From the NCBI GenBank assembly GCA_964632355.1, contig CAZWBW010000084.1, positions 1 to 12,094 of the forward strand: a DNA stretch of 12,094 nucleotides, in the 5' to 3' direction. Within the stretch, counting starts at the first letter, position 1. The number at the start of each line of letters is the position of its first letter. A program made the position numbers and the translations under genes. Positions 1 through 5,911 of this stretch are shown piece by piece. This stretch comes from JALOAP01 sp964632355. GTDB taxonomy: Bacteria; Chloroflexota; Dehalococcoidia; Tepidiformales; Tepidiformaceae. The notes below the pieces were generated by a model. That model saw nothing but the letters and a program-made list of their open reading frames with translations. It was not told the DNA's origin and searched no databases.

Positions 1-259
1 GCGTGTTGACCGCGATGAAGACGATGCGCGCTTCGAAGCGGTCGGGGTAGACACTGGAGAACGACAGGCGGCCAGCGGCGAGACCGCGCTGGAGCAGGTC
101 ATCGAGTCCCGGCTCGTAGATAGGTCCCCGACCCTGGCGGAGCATTTCAACGCGCGACTCGTCCGTATCGATACAGTCGACGTGGTGTCCAAGGTCGGCG
201 AAGCATGCGGCCGAAACGGCGCCCACATACCCACAACCAATGACGGCGATTCGAGTCAC
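1..259 (-). CDS. ugd: UDP-glucose/GDP-mannose 6-dehydrogenase family, N-terminal part (cut by window edge)
   Basis: Only the first 86 residues are visible; the gene runs off the left edge. They begin with a Rossmann NAD-binding fold: strand IAVIG followed by GCGYVG at residues 8-13 (Gly8, Gly10, Gly13), then an acidic pair at Asp31/Asp33 at the end of the second strand. The family signature PIYEPGL lies near residues 52-58. Members oxidise a nucleotide sugar (usually UDP-glucose to UDP-glucuronate) with two NAD+ in the cytoplasm and feed capsule, exopolysaccharide or glycan synthesis. The start is GTG at 259, chosen because AGGGGGA lies 4 nt upstream and the Rossmann strand begins at residue 4. 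The catalytic Cys is beyond the window, so the substrate (UDP-glucose, GDP-mannose or UDP-ManNAc) cannot be settled; ugd is the most likely reading. Confidence 0.88.
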   Translation of the reverse strand, partial: MTRIAVIGCGYVGAVSAACFADLGHHVDCIDTDESRVEMLRQGRGPIYEPGLDDLLQRGLAAGRLSFSSVYPDRFEARIVFIAVNT

Positions 260-379
260 GCGATCCCCCTAAGGGTGGAGTAAGAGCGATGCGAGGCCCC
301 GTAACAATTGCGCTTCTCCGTTGATGGTGCGTTGAGGGCCGGTGGAAGGTTGGGGAACGCGAATCCTGGATGGCGGCCT

Positions 380-385
380 TAGACT
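380..385 (+). promoter_or_regulatory. Candidate -10 box (TAGACT) for a leaderless start
   Basis: TAGACT fits TANNNT and lies 6 nt upstream of the ATG at 392, with no Shine-Dalgarno sequence in front of that ATG. Transcription would then begin at about the start codon. No convincing -35 hexamer is visible at the usual distance. The same arrangement recurs at other genes in the window, which is the main support. Confidence 0.35.
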
Positions 386-391
386 GTGTTC

Positions 392-670
392 ATGAGGCGG
401 GTCTTCCGCGCGCTGGTTGCTCCGTTCCGAATCGTTGCGGTGACGGCGCGATGGTGGGCGGGCACCTATCAGCGCGGGGCGAGCGGTGCGGTGCCCCCTG
501 TTGTCGCGCTTCGCCGCACCGTGGCACTGGCGGCGGTGATGGGGGCAGTGGTTTTGTTCGGCGCTGCCGTGTACCGCGTCATCGATGCCGACAGCGGGCA
601 GGTAGCAGCAATGGGAAGCGCCGGGACCGCCGTAGCGGTGTTCGCTGCCGTTACATGGCCACGCCGCTGA
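392..670 (+). CDS. Small hypothetical membrane protein, possibly the N-terminal half of a split gene
   Basis: I do not recognise this 92-aa product. It has a basic N-terminus (MRRVFRALVAPFR), then two hydrophobic stretches: about residues 45-65 (VALAAVMGAVVLFGAAVYRV) and about 72-90 (VAAMGSAGTAVAVFAAVTW), consistent with two membrane helices. The start was placed at ATG 392 because a TAGACT box lies 6 nt upstream; GTG at 386 is an alternative. The frame ends at TGA 668-670 but stays open afterwards to 1243, where a second membrane ORF lies in exactly the same frame. It may therefore be half of one protein broken by a nonsense change, or the first of two adjacent genes. An open frame at 370-1233 in another phase gives Arg/Gly/Cys-rich sequence and is taken as a shadow. 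Confidence 0.55.
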   Translation: MRRVFRALVAPFRIVAVTARWWAGTYQRGASGAVPPVVALRRTVALAAVMGAVVLFGAAVYRVIDADSGQVAAMGSAGTAVAVFAAVTWPRR

Positions 671-724
671 GCGAAGGCATTCGGCACCCGGAGTCAGCAT
701 CCGCAGCACAAGCGATCGCAAGCC

Positions 725-1243
725 TTGGCGGCGATGCTGGGTGCGGCGACGCTCCTCGTAGTTGCGGGCGGGTTCTGCTTACGCCGGGGGCGGCGACTCG
801 GCCGTCGTGCCGCGAAGGAGGCGGCGGGCTGGACGGCGCTGGGGCTGCTTGTGCTGGCCATCGGGCTGGTCAGCATGCTGGGTATCGACACACTGGTTGC
901 GCAGACATCGAGGGTGGTTCTGCACTCACTCGGGTGGTACGGAGAGCGGCGCTACATCCAGGAGTTGCTGATAGTGCTGCTTCTGCCAGCGGTGGCCGCA
1001 GGCGGACTGGTCGCACAGGCACGATGGCGGGGCGCCTCCGTTGCGCTTCGTGTTGCGCTGGCAACCACCGTCTGCGTAGTCGCGCTCGGGGCCGTGTGGG
1101 CCATCTCGTTACACGATTCGGACGCCGTGCTCGGCCGGCGGGTTGGAGGACAGCCAGCCGGGGCGATCTTCGGCGAGGCATGCGCCCTGGTGCTGTTGCT
1201 AGCGGCCCTCTGGAAGGAGACGACCAGCGATGATGGGGAGTAA
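725..1243 (+). CDS. Hypothetical multi-pass membrane protein (about five helices)
   Basis: The product is unrecognised. Hydrophobic segments, in order: LGAATLLVVAGGF; the stretch ALGLLVLAIGLVSMLG; LLIVLLLPAVAAGGLVA; VALATTVCVVALGAVWAISL; and GEACALVLLLAALW close to the C-terminus, so about five membrane helices. The ORF opens with TTG at 725 (ATG at 734) and neither has a Shine-Dalgarno sequence. Two other origins are possible. It may continue in frame from the ORF ending at 670 through the TGA at 668. Or it may start at ATG 654 in the next frame, giving a natural-looking N-terminus (MATPLSEGIRHPESASAAQA), and reach this frame through a one-base shift near 723-724. The C-terminal SLHDSDAVLG...GGQPAGAIFGE block resembles conserved uncharacterised membrane proteins, but I cannot name the family. 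Confidence 0.6.
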   Translation: MAAMLGAATLLVVAGGFCLRRGRRLGRRAAKEAAGWTALGLLVLAIGLVSMLGIDTLVAQTSRVVLHSLGWYGERRYIQELLIVLLLPAVAAGGLVAQARWRGASVALRVALATTVCVVALGAVWAISLHDSDAVLGRRVGGQPAGAIFGEACALVLLLAALWKETTSDDGE

Positions 1244-1250
1244 ATGGAGA

Positions 1251-1273
1251 GCGCCCCGGGAGAGCCGGGGCGC
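1251..1273. terminator. GC hairpin after the membrane ORF (candidate bidirectional terminator)
   Basis: A perfect 9-bp stem, GCGCCCCGG / CCGGGGCGC, closes a 5-nt loop starting 7 nt after the TAA of the membrane ORF. There is no U-run on either side, so it does not fit a classical intrinsic terminator. It sits between convergent genes, where a bidirectional terminator is expected. Confidence 0.45.
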
Positions 1274-1291
1274 CTCTGGCGGGTAGGCCCA

Positions 1292-1346
1292 CTCACCGGA
1301 GTGAGCCGGTTGAAAAGCCGGCCAGGACAACGTCTCTGTCCCGGCC
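1292..1346. other. Cluster of three further stem-loops in the convergent intergenic region
   Basis: Three adjacent stems follow the 1251-1273 hairpin. They are: CTCAC/GTGAG with loop CGGA (1292-1305); CCGGTT/AGCCGG closing a GAAA tetraloop with one G-U pair (1306-1321); and GGCCAGGACA/TGTCCCGGCC, ten positions with one A-C mismatch and a 7-nt loop (1320-1346). Neighbouring stems share or abut bases at 1305-1321. They may be stacked terminators or a small structured RNA. I recognise no Rfam-like family motif. Confidence 0.35.
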
Positions 1347-1410
1347 GTGTGGAGTGCGCCATTCCGTTCCGCCCTAACCCTAACAACGGGAAGGGCCATA
1401 TACAAGGCAT

Positions 1411-1434
1411 TTAACAACTGGAATTACTTGTTAA
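1411..1434 (-). terminator. Stem-loop across the stop codon of the reductase gene
   Basis: A perfect 7-bp inverted repeat TTAACAA / TTGTTAA with a 10-nt loop spans the TAA stop (1424-1426) of the minus-strand reductase. It is AT-rich, unlike the surroundings, and has no U-tract after it. Its role as an mRNA 3' structure or terminator is a guess. Confidence 0.25.
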
Positions 1435-2395
1435 CCCGATTGACGGCGTTCGGTGGGCGGCGTCCGTCCAGCGCGGCGAGGATGTTCTCGGCGGCCATCG
1501 AAGCCATCCGGGACCGGGTCGCGAAGCTCGCGCTCGCGATGTGCGGGGTGATGATGACGTTCGGGAGTTCGAACAACGGGTGATCGAGCGGCAGCGGCTC
1601 CGGGTCGGTAACGTCGAGCGCTGCGCCAGCCACCTGCCCAGTCCGCAGGGCATCGACCAGCGCATCCTGGTCGACGACGGGGCCCCGGGCAGTGTTCACC
1701 AGGATGGCGGACCGCCGCATCTGCTCGAATTCGGCGCGACCGATGAGGTGGCGGGTCTCCGCCGTGAGCGGCGTGTGCAGCGAGACAAAGTCGGACTCAG
1801 CGAGGAGTTCCGGGAGTTCGCGCCATTCGACGCCAAGTTCAGCCTCGAGCGCAGGCTTGCGGGTACGACTCGTGTACAGCACCCGCATCCGGAACCCTGA
1901 CGCGCGGCGGGCCACAGCCTGGCCGATCTCGCCGAAGCCGACGATACCGAGGGTCGCGCCGTGCACATCGGGGCCCAGGAACGCAGTGGGCGACCACGTC
2001 TTCCATCCGCCTGCCCGCGTATCGCGCTCACTCGTGACCACGTTCCGGGCTGCCGCCAGCAGCAGCGCGAACGCGAAGTCGGCGGTCGTCTCGGCGAGGA
2101 CGCCGGGTGTGTTCGTCACCCAGATCCCGCGGGCGGCTGCTGCTTCGGGATCAACGTTGTCGTAGCCCACGGCCATGTTCGCGACAATGCGGAGCCGCGG
2201 CGCTGCGTCGAGCGTGGCCGCATCGAAGCGGTCGGTGAGGAGGGCGAGGACGGCGTCCGCGCCGGCGAGGCGCTCGCGGAAGATGTCGGGCGGGGGCGGG
2301 AGTTCGTCGTCCCAGAGGTCGACGGTGTGCCCGGCCGCACGAAGGTCTTCGAGGGCGGGGCCGGGAATTCTGCGTGTGACAAAAATTCGTGCCAT
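1424..2395 (-). CDS. D-2-hydroxyacid dehydrogenase, glyoxylate/hydroxypyruvate reductase type
   Basis: This 323-aa cytoplasmic oxidoreductase interconverts glyoxylate and glycolate or hydroxypyruvate and D-glycerate with NAD(P)H. Family hallmarks are complete: dinucleotide motif GFGEIG at residues 153-158, substrate Arg237 in NTARGPVVD, Glu266 in the DVTDPEP block and catalytic His285 in ITPHIAS. The N-terminus (ARIFVTRRIPGPALEDL) and the MAVGYDNVD motif near residue 74-82 are those of GyaR/GRHPR-like enzymes, and the length is normal for them. ATG 2395 was chosen because it begins exactly at the usual N-terminus; the open frame continues upstream to 2770 but that part lies antisense to gdhA. 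No Shine-Dalgarno sequence precedes ATG 2395; a GATACT box is 14 nt upstream. It is divergent from glutamate dehydrogenase, sharing a 111-nt control region. Substrate preference among glyoxylate, hydroxypyruvate and other 2-oxoacids is not resolved. Confidence 0.9.
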   Translation of the reverse strand: MARIFVTRRIPGPALEDLRAAGHTVDLWDDELPPPPDIFRERLAGADAVLALLTDRFDAATLDAAPRLRIVANMAVGYDNVDPEAAAARGIWVTNTPGVLAETTADFAFALLLAAARNVVTSERDTRAGGWKTWSPTAFLGPDVHGATLGIVGFGEIGQAVARRASGFRMRVLYTSRTRKPALEAELGVEWRELPELLAESDFVSLHTPLTAETRHLIGRAEFEQMRRSAILVNTARGPVVDQDALVDALRTGQVAGAALDVTDPEPLPLDHPLFELPNVIITPHIASASFATRSRMASMAAENILAALDGRRPPNAVNRVNK

Positions 2396-2495
2396 GTGTG
2401 CAGTTTGCGAGTATCGAGCTGATTGCGGAACAGGCTGCACTGTGACGGGCTGGCCACGCAACAAGAACCGGACGAGAATGGATTTAACGACTTCC

Positions 2496-2501
2496 GAGGA
2501 G
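2496..2501 (+). promoter_or_regulatory. Shine-Dalgarno site deciding the gdhA start
   Basis: GAGGAG lies 5 nt before ATG 2507. It favours that start over the longer TTG-initiated frame at 2423. Confidence 0.7.
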
Positions 2502-2506
2502 CTGAT

Positions 2507-3787
2507 ATGAGCGCCCCTGCTGGAGAGCAACAAGCGCAGGAAAAAGCGAACAAACTTTCTCCCACCCAGGCGGTGTTGAAATCGGTGTACGAATCCGGTG
2601 ATCGCCTCAAGGTCGACCCGGAAGTGCTGGATTTGCTGCGAAGTTCGTGGCGGGAAGTTCGCGCGCAACTGCCAATTCGAATGGACGACAGGACGTTGCG
2701 CATTTTTGAGGGCTACCGCGTACAACACAATGCTGTGCGTGGCCCCTATAAAGGTGGTATCCGGTTCCACCCGTCAGCAGATCTCGACGAGGTGCGCGCG
2801 CTGGCGATGCTGATGACGTACAAGTGCGCGCTGATGGACCTTCCCTTCGGTGGCGCAAAAGGCGGTGTGATGTGCGATCCCACGCGCATGTCGGAGACGG
2901 AGTTAAACCGGTTGGCGCGTTCGTACATGCAGCACATGCACAACGTGGTGGGCATCAACCGCGACATCCCGGCACCGGACATGGGCACGAACGCGCAGAC
3001 GATGGCGTGGATGATGGACGAGTACGGCCAGATGCACGGCCACACGCCCGGCATCGTGACGGGGAAGCCGGTCGAGCTCGGGGGCAGCTACGGGCGGGAC
3101 CAGGCGACGGGCCGCGGGGTCGCCACTGTTGCCACCGAGTACGCCAGGATCGAAGGTGTCGACCCGCGGGACATCCGCGTCGTGGTCCAGGGGTACGGGA
3201 ACGTCGGTTCGTGGGCCTGCCGGATCCTCCACGAGCGCGGCTTCAAGATCATCGCGATCGGCGACGTGAAGGGCGCGATCATGAACCCGGACGGCATCGA
3301 TATCGCGGCCCTCGACCGCTGGTTCGCCGTGGCTCGTTCGGTGGCGGGTTTCGAAGACGCCGAGCCGATCACGAACGAGCAGCTCCTCGAGCTGGAGTGC
3401 GACTACCTTATCCCGGCCGCGCTAGGCGAAGTGATCACGGGCGAGAACGCGCCGCGCGTGAAGGCGCGCGTCGTCATCGAGGCAGCGAACCACCCGGTTA
3501 CACCGGACGGAGACGAGATACTGAACTCGCGGGGCGTGATGGTGCTACCGGACCTGGCCGTGAACGCGGGCGGCGTGACCGTCTCGTACTTCGAATGGAC
3601 GCAGAACATCCAGGCGTTCCGCTGGCCGCTCGAGCGGGTGAACCAGGAGCTCGAAGCGCGGATGCTCTCGGCGTTCCGGTTCCTGATGGACCGGGCGAAG
3701 CGCGATGGGACGCACCCACGCGAGGCGGCGTTCGATATCGCACTCGAACGATTAGCCCAGGCGATTAAGCTGCGAGGCTTCGTATAG
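2507..3787 (+). CDS. gdhA: Glutamate dehydrogenase (Glu/Leu/Phe/Val dehydrogenase family)
   Basis: A 426-aa hexameric-type glutamate dehydrogenase, which interconverts glutamate with 2-oxoglutarate and ammonia in the cytoplasm. The N-terminal substrate domain carries GPYKGGIRFHP (Lys82 region), the PFGGAKGG signature with catalytic Lys118, and DIPAPDMGT with catalytic Asp158. The C-terminal Rossmann domain has QGYGNVG at 228-234, and Asp253 in IGDVKG closes the second strand. The IEAANHPVTPD and NAGGVTVSYFEW motifs near residues 324-334 and 353-364 complete the fold. Length is typical. ATG 2507 is preferred because GAGGAG lies 5 nt upstream; an in-frame TTG at 2423 would add 28 untypical residues. 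NAD versus NADP use is not certain from sequence. Codon third positions are noticeably less GC-rich in the first ~400 bases than in the rest. The divergent neighbour is a glyoxylate reductase, so this is a small central carbon/nitrogen node. Confidence 0.95.
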   Translation: MSAPAGEQQAQEKANKLSPTQAVLKSVYESGDRLKVDPEVLDLLRSSWREVRAQLPIRMDDRTLRIFEGYRVQHNAVRGPYKGGIRFHPSADLDEVRALAMLMTYKCALMDLPFGGAKGGVMCDPTRMSETELNRLARSYMQHMHNVVGINRDIPAPDMGTNAQTMAWMMDEYGQMHGHTPGIVTGKPVELGGSYGRDQATGRGVATVATEYARIEGVDPRDIRVVVQGYGNVGSWACRILHERGFKIIAIGDVKGAIMNPDGIDIAALDRWFAVARSVAGFEDAEPITNEQLLELECDYLIPAALGEVITGENAPRVKARVVIEAANHPVTPDGDEILNSRGVMVLPDLAVNAGGVTVSYFEWTQNIQAFRWPLERVNQELEARMLSAFRFLMDRAKRDGTHPREAAFDIALERLAQAIKLRGFV

Positions 3788-3806
3788 ACGCAGCGTAGGA
3801 GCAGCC

Positions 3807-3861
3807 AGTCGAGCGGGCCCTTAGAATCGCGCTAATGATTCGCAACTGGGCCCGCTCGACT
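3807..3861 (+). promoter_or_regulatory. Perfect 14-bp inverted repeat flanking the MFS -10 box and start codon
   Basis: The arms AGTCGAGCGGGCCC (3807-3820) and GGGCCCGCTCGACT (3848-3861) are exact reverse complements with a 27-nt spacer. The spacer holds TAGAAT (3822-3827), a candidate -10, and the ATG of the MFS gene at 3835. A smaller dyad, GAATC/GATTC at 3824-3828 and 3837-3841, is nested inside. The dyad centre falls at 3834, the predicted transcription start if the gene is leaderless. It could be an operator, or, in read-through RNA from gdhA, a hairpin that hides the ATG and terminates transcription. The sequence of the repeat is certain; the role is inferred. Confidence 0.6.
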
Positions 3862-5151
3862 TTCCAGTCCCTTTCGAACCGCGACTACCGGATTCTCTGG
3901 ATCGGAACTACGCTCTCGTTCCTGGTCTTCATGATGATGAGCGTGGTCCAGAGCGTGGTCGCGTTCGAAATCACGGGAAAGAACGGCGCGGTCGGCGCGG
4001 TGGCGCTTGGGATGGGCGTCTCGGCAATCACGATTGCACCGTTCGGTGGCGTCATCGCCGACCGGGTTTCGAAGCGGCGGCTGCTGCTCATCGGCCAGTC
4101 ACTCATGGCCGTCACGTTCCTGGTGACCGGCGTGCTCATCGTGACGGACCGAATCACGATCGGAGCGCTGATCGCCGGGACGTTCATGATGGGGCTCGTG
4201 TTCTCGTTCGTGGGCCCGGCCCGGCAGGCGTGGGTTGGCGAGATCCTTGGCAAGGACGAACTCGGGAACGGCGTCGCACTCCAGCAGGTTGGGATGACCG
4301 CGACGCGCGTGTTCGGGCCGTTCGTGGCCGGCGGGCTTGTCGCGATCTCGTTCATCGGTTCGGGCGGCACCTACCTGGTCATGGGCGGAATGATGTGCGT
4401 CGTGGTGGCCACGCTGGCGCAACTTCCCCCCACGAAGAACCGGGTGGACGCGGAGAAGCGAGGCGTTCTCGATGATCTCCGGCTGGGGGTGGGGCACCTC
4501 GTGGAGCGGCCGCGGCTGCTGGTGCTCGCCCTTTCGTTCATGGGCATCGTCATCTTCGGGTTCTCCTACCAGGTCATCCTGCCCGGGCTGTTGGAAAACG
4601 AGCTAGGGCGGCGGCCTGAAGACGTCGCATGGATGTTCGGCGTTGGCGCGGTCGCGGGCCTGTTTGTGACTGTCGGTGTTGCCGGGCAGGCGAGCGGACG
4701 GAACGCGTGGCCGCTCATGCTTATCGGCGGCGTCGTGCTCGGGCTCTCGCTCGTGGGCACCGCTGCGGCCGGGACGTTTCCAATGGCGCTGGTGGCGATG
4801 TTGTTCGCGGGGGCGGGTTCGAGCGGGTACCAGATGCTGAACAACGCGCTCGTGATGCAGGAATCGGCGCCCGAGTACTACGGGCGGGTCATGTCCCTCA
4901 CGATGTTCGCGTGGGGACTGAACGGGCTGGCGGGGCTGCCGTTCGGCATGCTGGCGGACGCGATCGGCGAGCGGCAGACGCTGGTGGTCATGGGAATCGG
5001 CGTGGTGCTCGTCACCTTCGGAACGTTTATGGCGCAGCGGGCCACCCAGCGCGGCGGCGGCCCGGGGGCGCGCGCGCAGGAAGCAGAACCAACTCCACGG
5101 GCGGCAGAACCCGAGCCAGTCGCGGCAACCGAGCCTCTCCCGCCACAATAG
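3835..5151 (+). CDS. MFS transporter, 12 helices (MFS_3/EntS-like exporter group)
   Basis: A 438-aa inner-membrane secondary transporter of the major facilitator superfamily. The cytoplasmic N-terminus with SLSNRDYRILWIG before helix 1 is typical of the MFS_3/EntS-like group, which are mostly proton-driven exporters of drugs or siderophores. Twelve hydrophobic segments are visible. A motif-A-like loop, GGVIADRVSKRR, lies between helices 2 and 3 near residues 63-74, and its counterpart LADAIGERQ lies between helices 11 and 12. After helix 12 a Pro/Ala/Glu-rich tail of about 35 residues (404-438) is probably disordered. ATG 3835 has no Shine-Dalgarno sequence but has TAGAAT 7 nt upstream, suggesting a leaderless mRNA, and the first residues fit the family. 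It lies 47 nt after gdhA and 15 nt before a 72-aa gene with a strong ribosome site. The substrate cannot be told. Confidence 0.9.
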   Translation: MIRNWARSTFQSLSNRDYRILWIGTTLSFLVFMMMSVVQSVVAFEITGKNGAVGAVALGMGVSAITIAPFGGVIADRVSKRRLLLIGQSLMAVTFLVTGVLIVTDRITIGALIAGTFMMGLVFSFVGPARQAWVGEILGKDELGNGVALQQVGMTATRVFGPFVAGGLVAISFIGSGGTYLVMGGMMCVVVATLAQLPPTKNRVDAEKRGVLDDLRLGVGHLVERPRLLVLALSFMGIVIFGFSYQVILPGLLENELGRRPEDVAWMFGVGAVAGLFVTVGVAGQASGRNAWPLMLIGGVVLGLSLVGTAAAGTFPMALVAMLFAGAGSSGYQMLNNALVMQESAPEYYGRVMSLTMFAWGLNGLAGLPFGMLADAIGERQTLVVMGIGVVLVTFGTFMAQRATQRGGGPGARAQEAEPTPRAAEPEPVAATEPLPPQ

Positions 5152-5166
5152 AAGCAAGGAGAAGCC

Positions 5167-5385
5167 ATGGGACGAGAAGAGATTGCTGCGCTGATTGCCG
5201 TGCTGACACGGATGCAAGAGGAGCCGACGAACCTCGCGATCGGGACGTGGAAGATCGCGTACGACAAGCGGCGCCAGGCGTTCGTGTTCGACAAGTGCGA
5301 GAACGACGGCTACTGCGAGGAGCGGCCAGCCGTTATCGGGCTCGATGGCACGGTGATCGACGCGGGCGGGCCGCTGTTCGACTAG
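5167..5385 (+). CDS. Conserved-looking 72-aa hypothetical protein downstream of the MFS gene
   Basis: I do not recognise this small protein. It has a short amphipathic N-terminal helix (REEIAALIAVLTRMQEE), then a beta-rich stretch, IGTWKIAYDKRRQAFVFDKC, and an acidic Gly-rich C-terminus. It has no membrane segment or signal peptide. Two Cys (in DKCENDGYC) lie six residues apart, too few for a standalone zinc site unless it dimerises. The ATG has AAGGAGA 4 nt upstream and follows the MFS stop by 15 nt, so the two are almost surely cotranscribed. Its stop codon interlocks with that of the convergent membrane gene (shared CTAG). It may be a soluble accessory to the transporter, or unrelated. Confidence 0.75.
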   Translation: MGREEIAALIAVLTRMQEEPTNLAIGTWKIAYDKRRQAFVFDKCENDGYCEERPAVIGLDGTVIDAGGPLFD

Positions 5386-5765
5386 GAGGCGAGTTCTTCG
5401 GGCTGGCGCGGCGAGCGGGGCGCGAACCCGGTTGCGAGTACCGCGACAGCGAGGAAGACCTGGGCCACCGCATCGAGCAGGTAGATGCGGCTGATTCGCC
5501 GACGCAACGAGTAGTAGACGTCGATCGACGCGAGCACGATTGCGCTGCCCGCGGCGAGAAGCCGAAGTTCCGGCGTCTCACCCCGCCGGAGGGCGGAGAG
5601 CGTAAGTACGCCGCCGATAACTACGAGGAGCCCGGCCACGGCTCGTACGAGCCAGAGATCAACCTTGGGGCCGGTGACGGCGGTAAACGACCGCATGTGC
5701 AGCAGCGGCCAGATACCGCCGACGAAGTAGTACATCCCCTGGCCGAACAGCACGAGGTGCGACAC
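5382..5765 (-). CDS. Uncharacterised four-helix membrane protein
   Basis: A 127-aa protein with four hydrophobic segments: about residues 2-20, 42-60, 69-88 and 100-116. The motif YYFVGGIWPLLHMRSF followed by VTGPKVDLWLVR recurs, as far as I recall, in many unnamed bacterial membrane proteins; its function is unknown to me. Short basic loops (LRRGE, SLRRRIS) fit cytoplasmic connections. The start was set at GTG 5765, where the conserved N-terminus begins; a GGGGG stretch just upstream may act as a ribosome site, and GATACT lies 7 nt before the start as a possible -10. The open frame upstream to 5954 lacks family character. Tail-to-tail with the 72-aa gene, sharing four bases. Confidence 0.72.
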   Translation of the reverse strand: MSHLVLFGQGMYYFVGGIWPLLHMRSFTAVTGPKVDLWLVRAVAGLLVVIGGVLTLSALRRGETPELRLLAAGSAIVLASIDVYYSLRRRISRIYLLDAVAQVFLAVAVLATGFAPRSPRQPEELAS

Positions 5766-5772
5766 GCCCCCA

Positions 5773-5778
5773 AGTATC
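5773..5778 (-). promoter_or_regulatory. Candidate -10 box (GATACT) for the four-helix membrane protein
   Basis: Read on the minus strand, GATACT (4 of 6 to TATAAT) lies exactly 7 nt before GTG 5765. The spacing matches the leaderless layout at 3822-3827 and 8366-8371. The G-rich spacer could instead be a Shine-Dalgarno sequence, so the call is weak. Confidence 0.25.
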
Positions 5779-5861
5779 GCATGAGCACCGTCCCGTGCCC
5801 CTTGCGACACCGAATTGCGCCTCCCGGTTTCGTCTCGGGGATGCGAAGCTGTGAGTATTCG

Positions 5862-5885
5862 GGCCGGGGCCCGTGTAGCCCGGCC
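5862..5885 (+). other. Small GC hairpin upstream of the PNPOx-like gene
   Basis: GGCCGGG and CCCGGCC form a perfect 7-bp stem with a 10-nt loop, ending 26 nt before ATG 5912, in the divergent region between the membrane protein and the PNPOx-like gene. It may be a 5' leader structure or an operator, or simply chance in GC-rich DNA. Confidence 0.25.
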
Positions 5886-5911
5886 AACGCTGGATCGAGC
5901 AGACCAGAGCC

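Noticed and set aside
370..1233. Long open plus-strand frame (287 codons) overlapping both membrane ORFs
   Set aside because: It encodes an Arg/Gly/Cys-rich product without hydrophobic segments or family motifs, typical of an off-frame reading of GC-rich coding DNA. Only the short 654-723 part was kept as a possible alternative N-terminus.
1251..1346. tRNA or known riboswitch in the hairpin cluster
   Set aside because: No T-loop, anticodon arm or known riboswitch core sequence could be matched; left as unnamed structures.
1372..1384. CCCTAACCCTAAC, a telomere-like repeat
   Set aside because: Only two units in a bacterial intergenic region; most likely chance.
2396..2770. N-terminal extension of the glyoxylate reductase to 2770
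   Set aside because: The extra 125 residues lie antisense to gdhA and lack family similarity; the usual N-terminus begins at ATG 2395.
2824..3768. 314-codon plus-strand frame inside gdhA
   Set aside because: It is out of phase with an unmistakable glutamate dehydrogenase and reads as an Arg-rich shadow.
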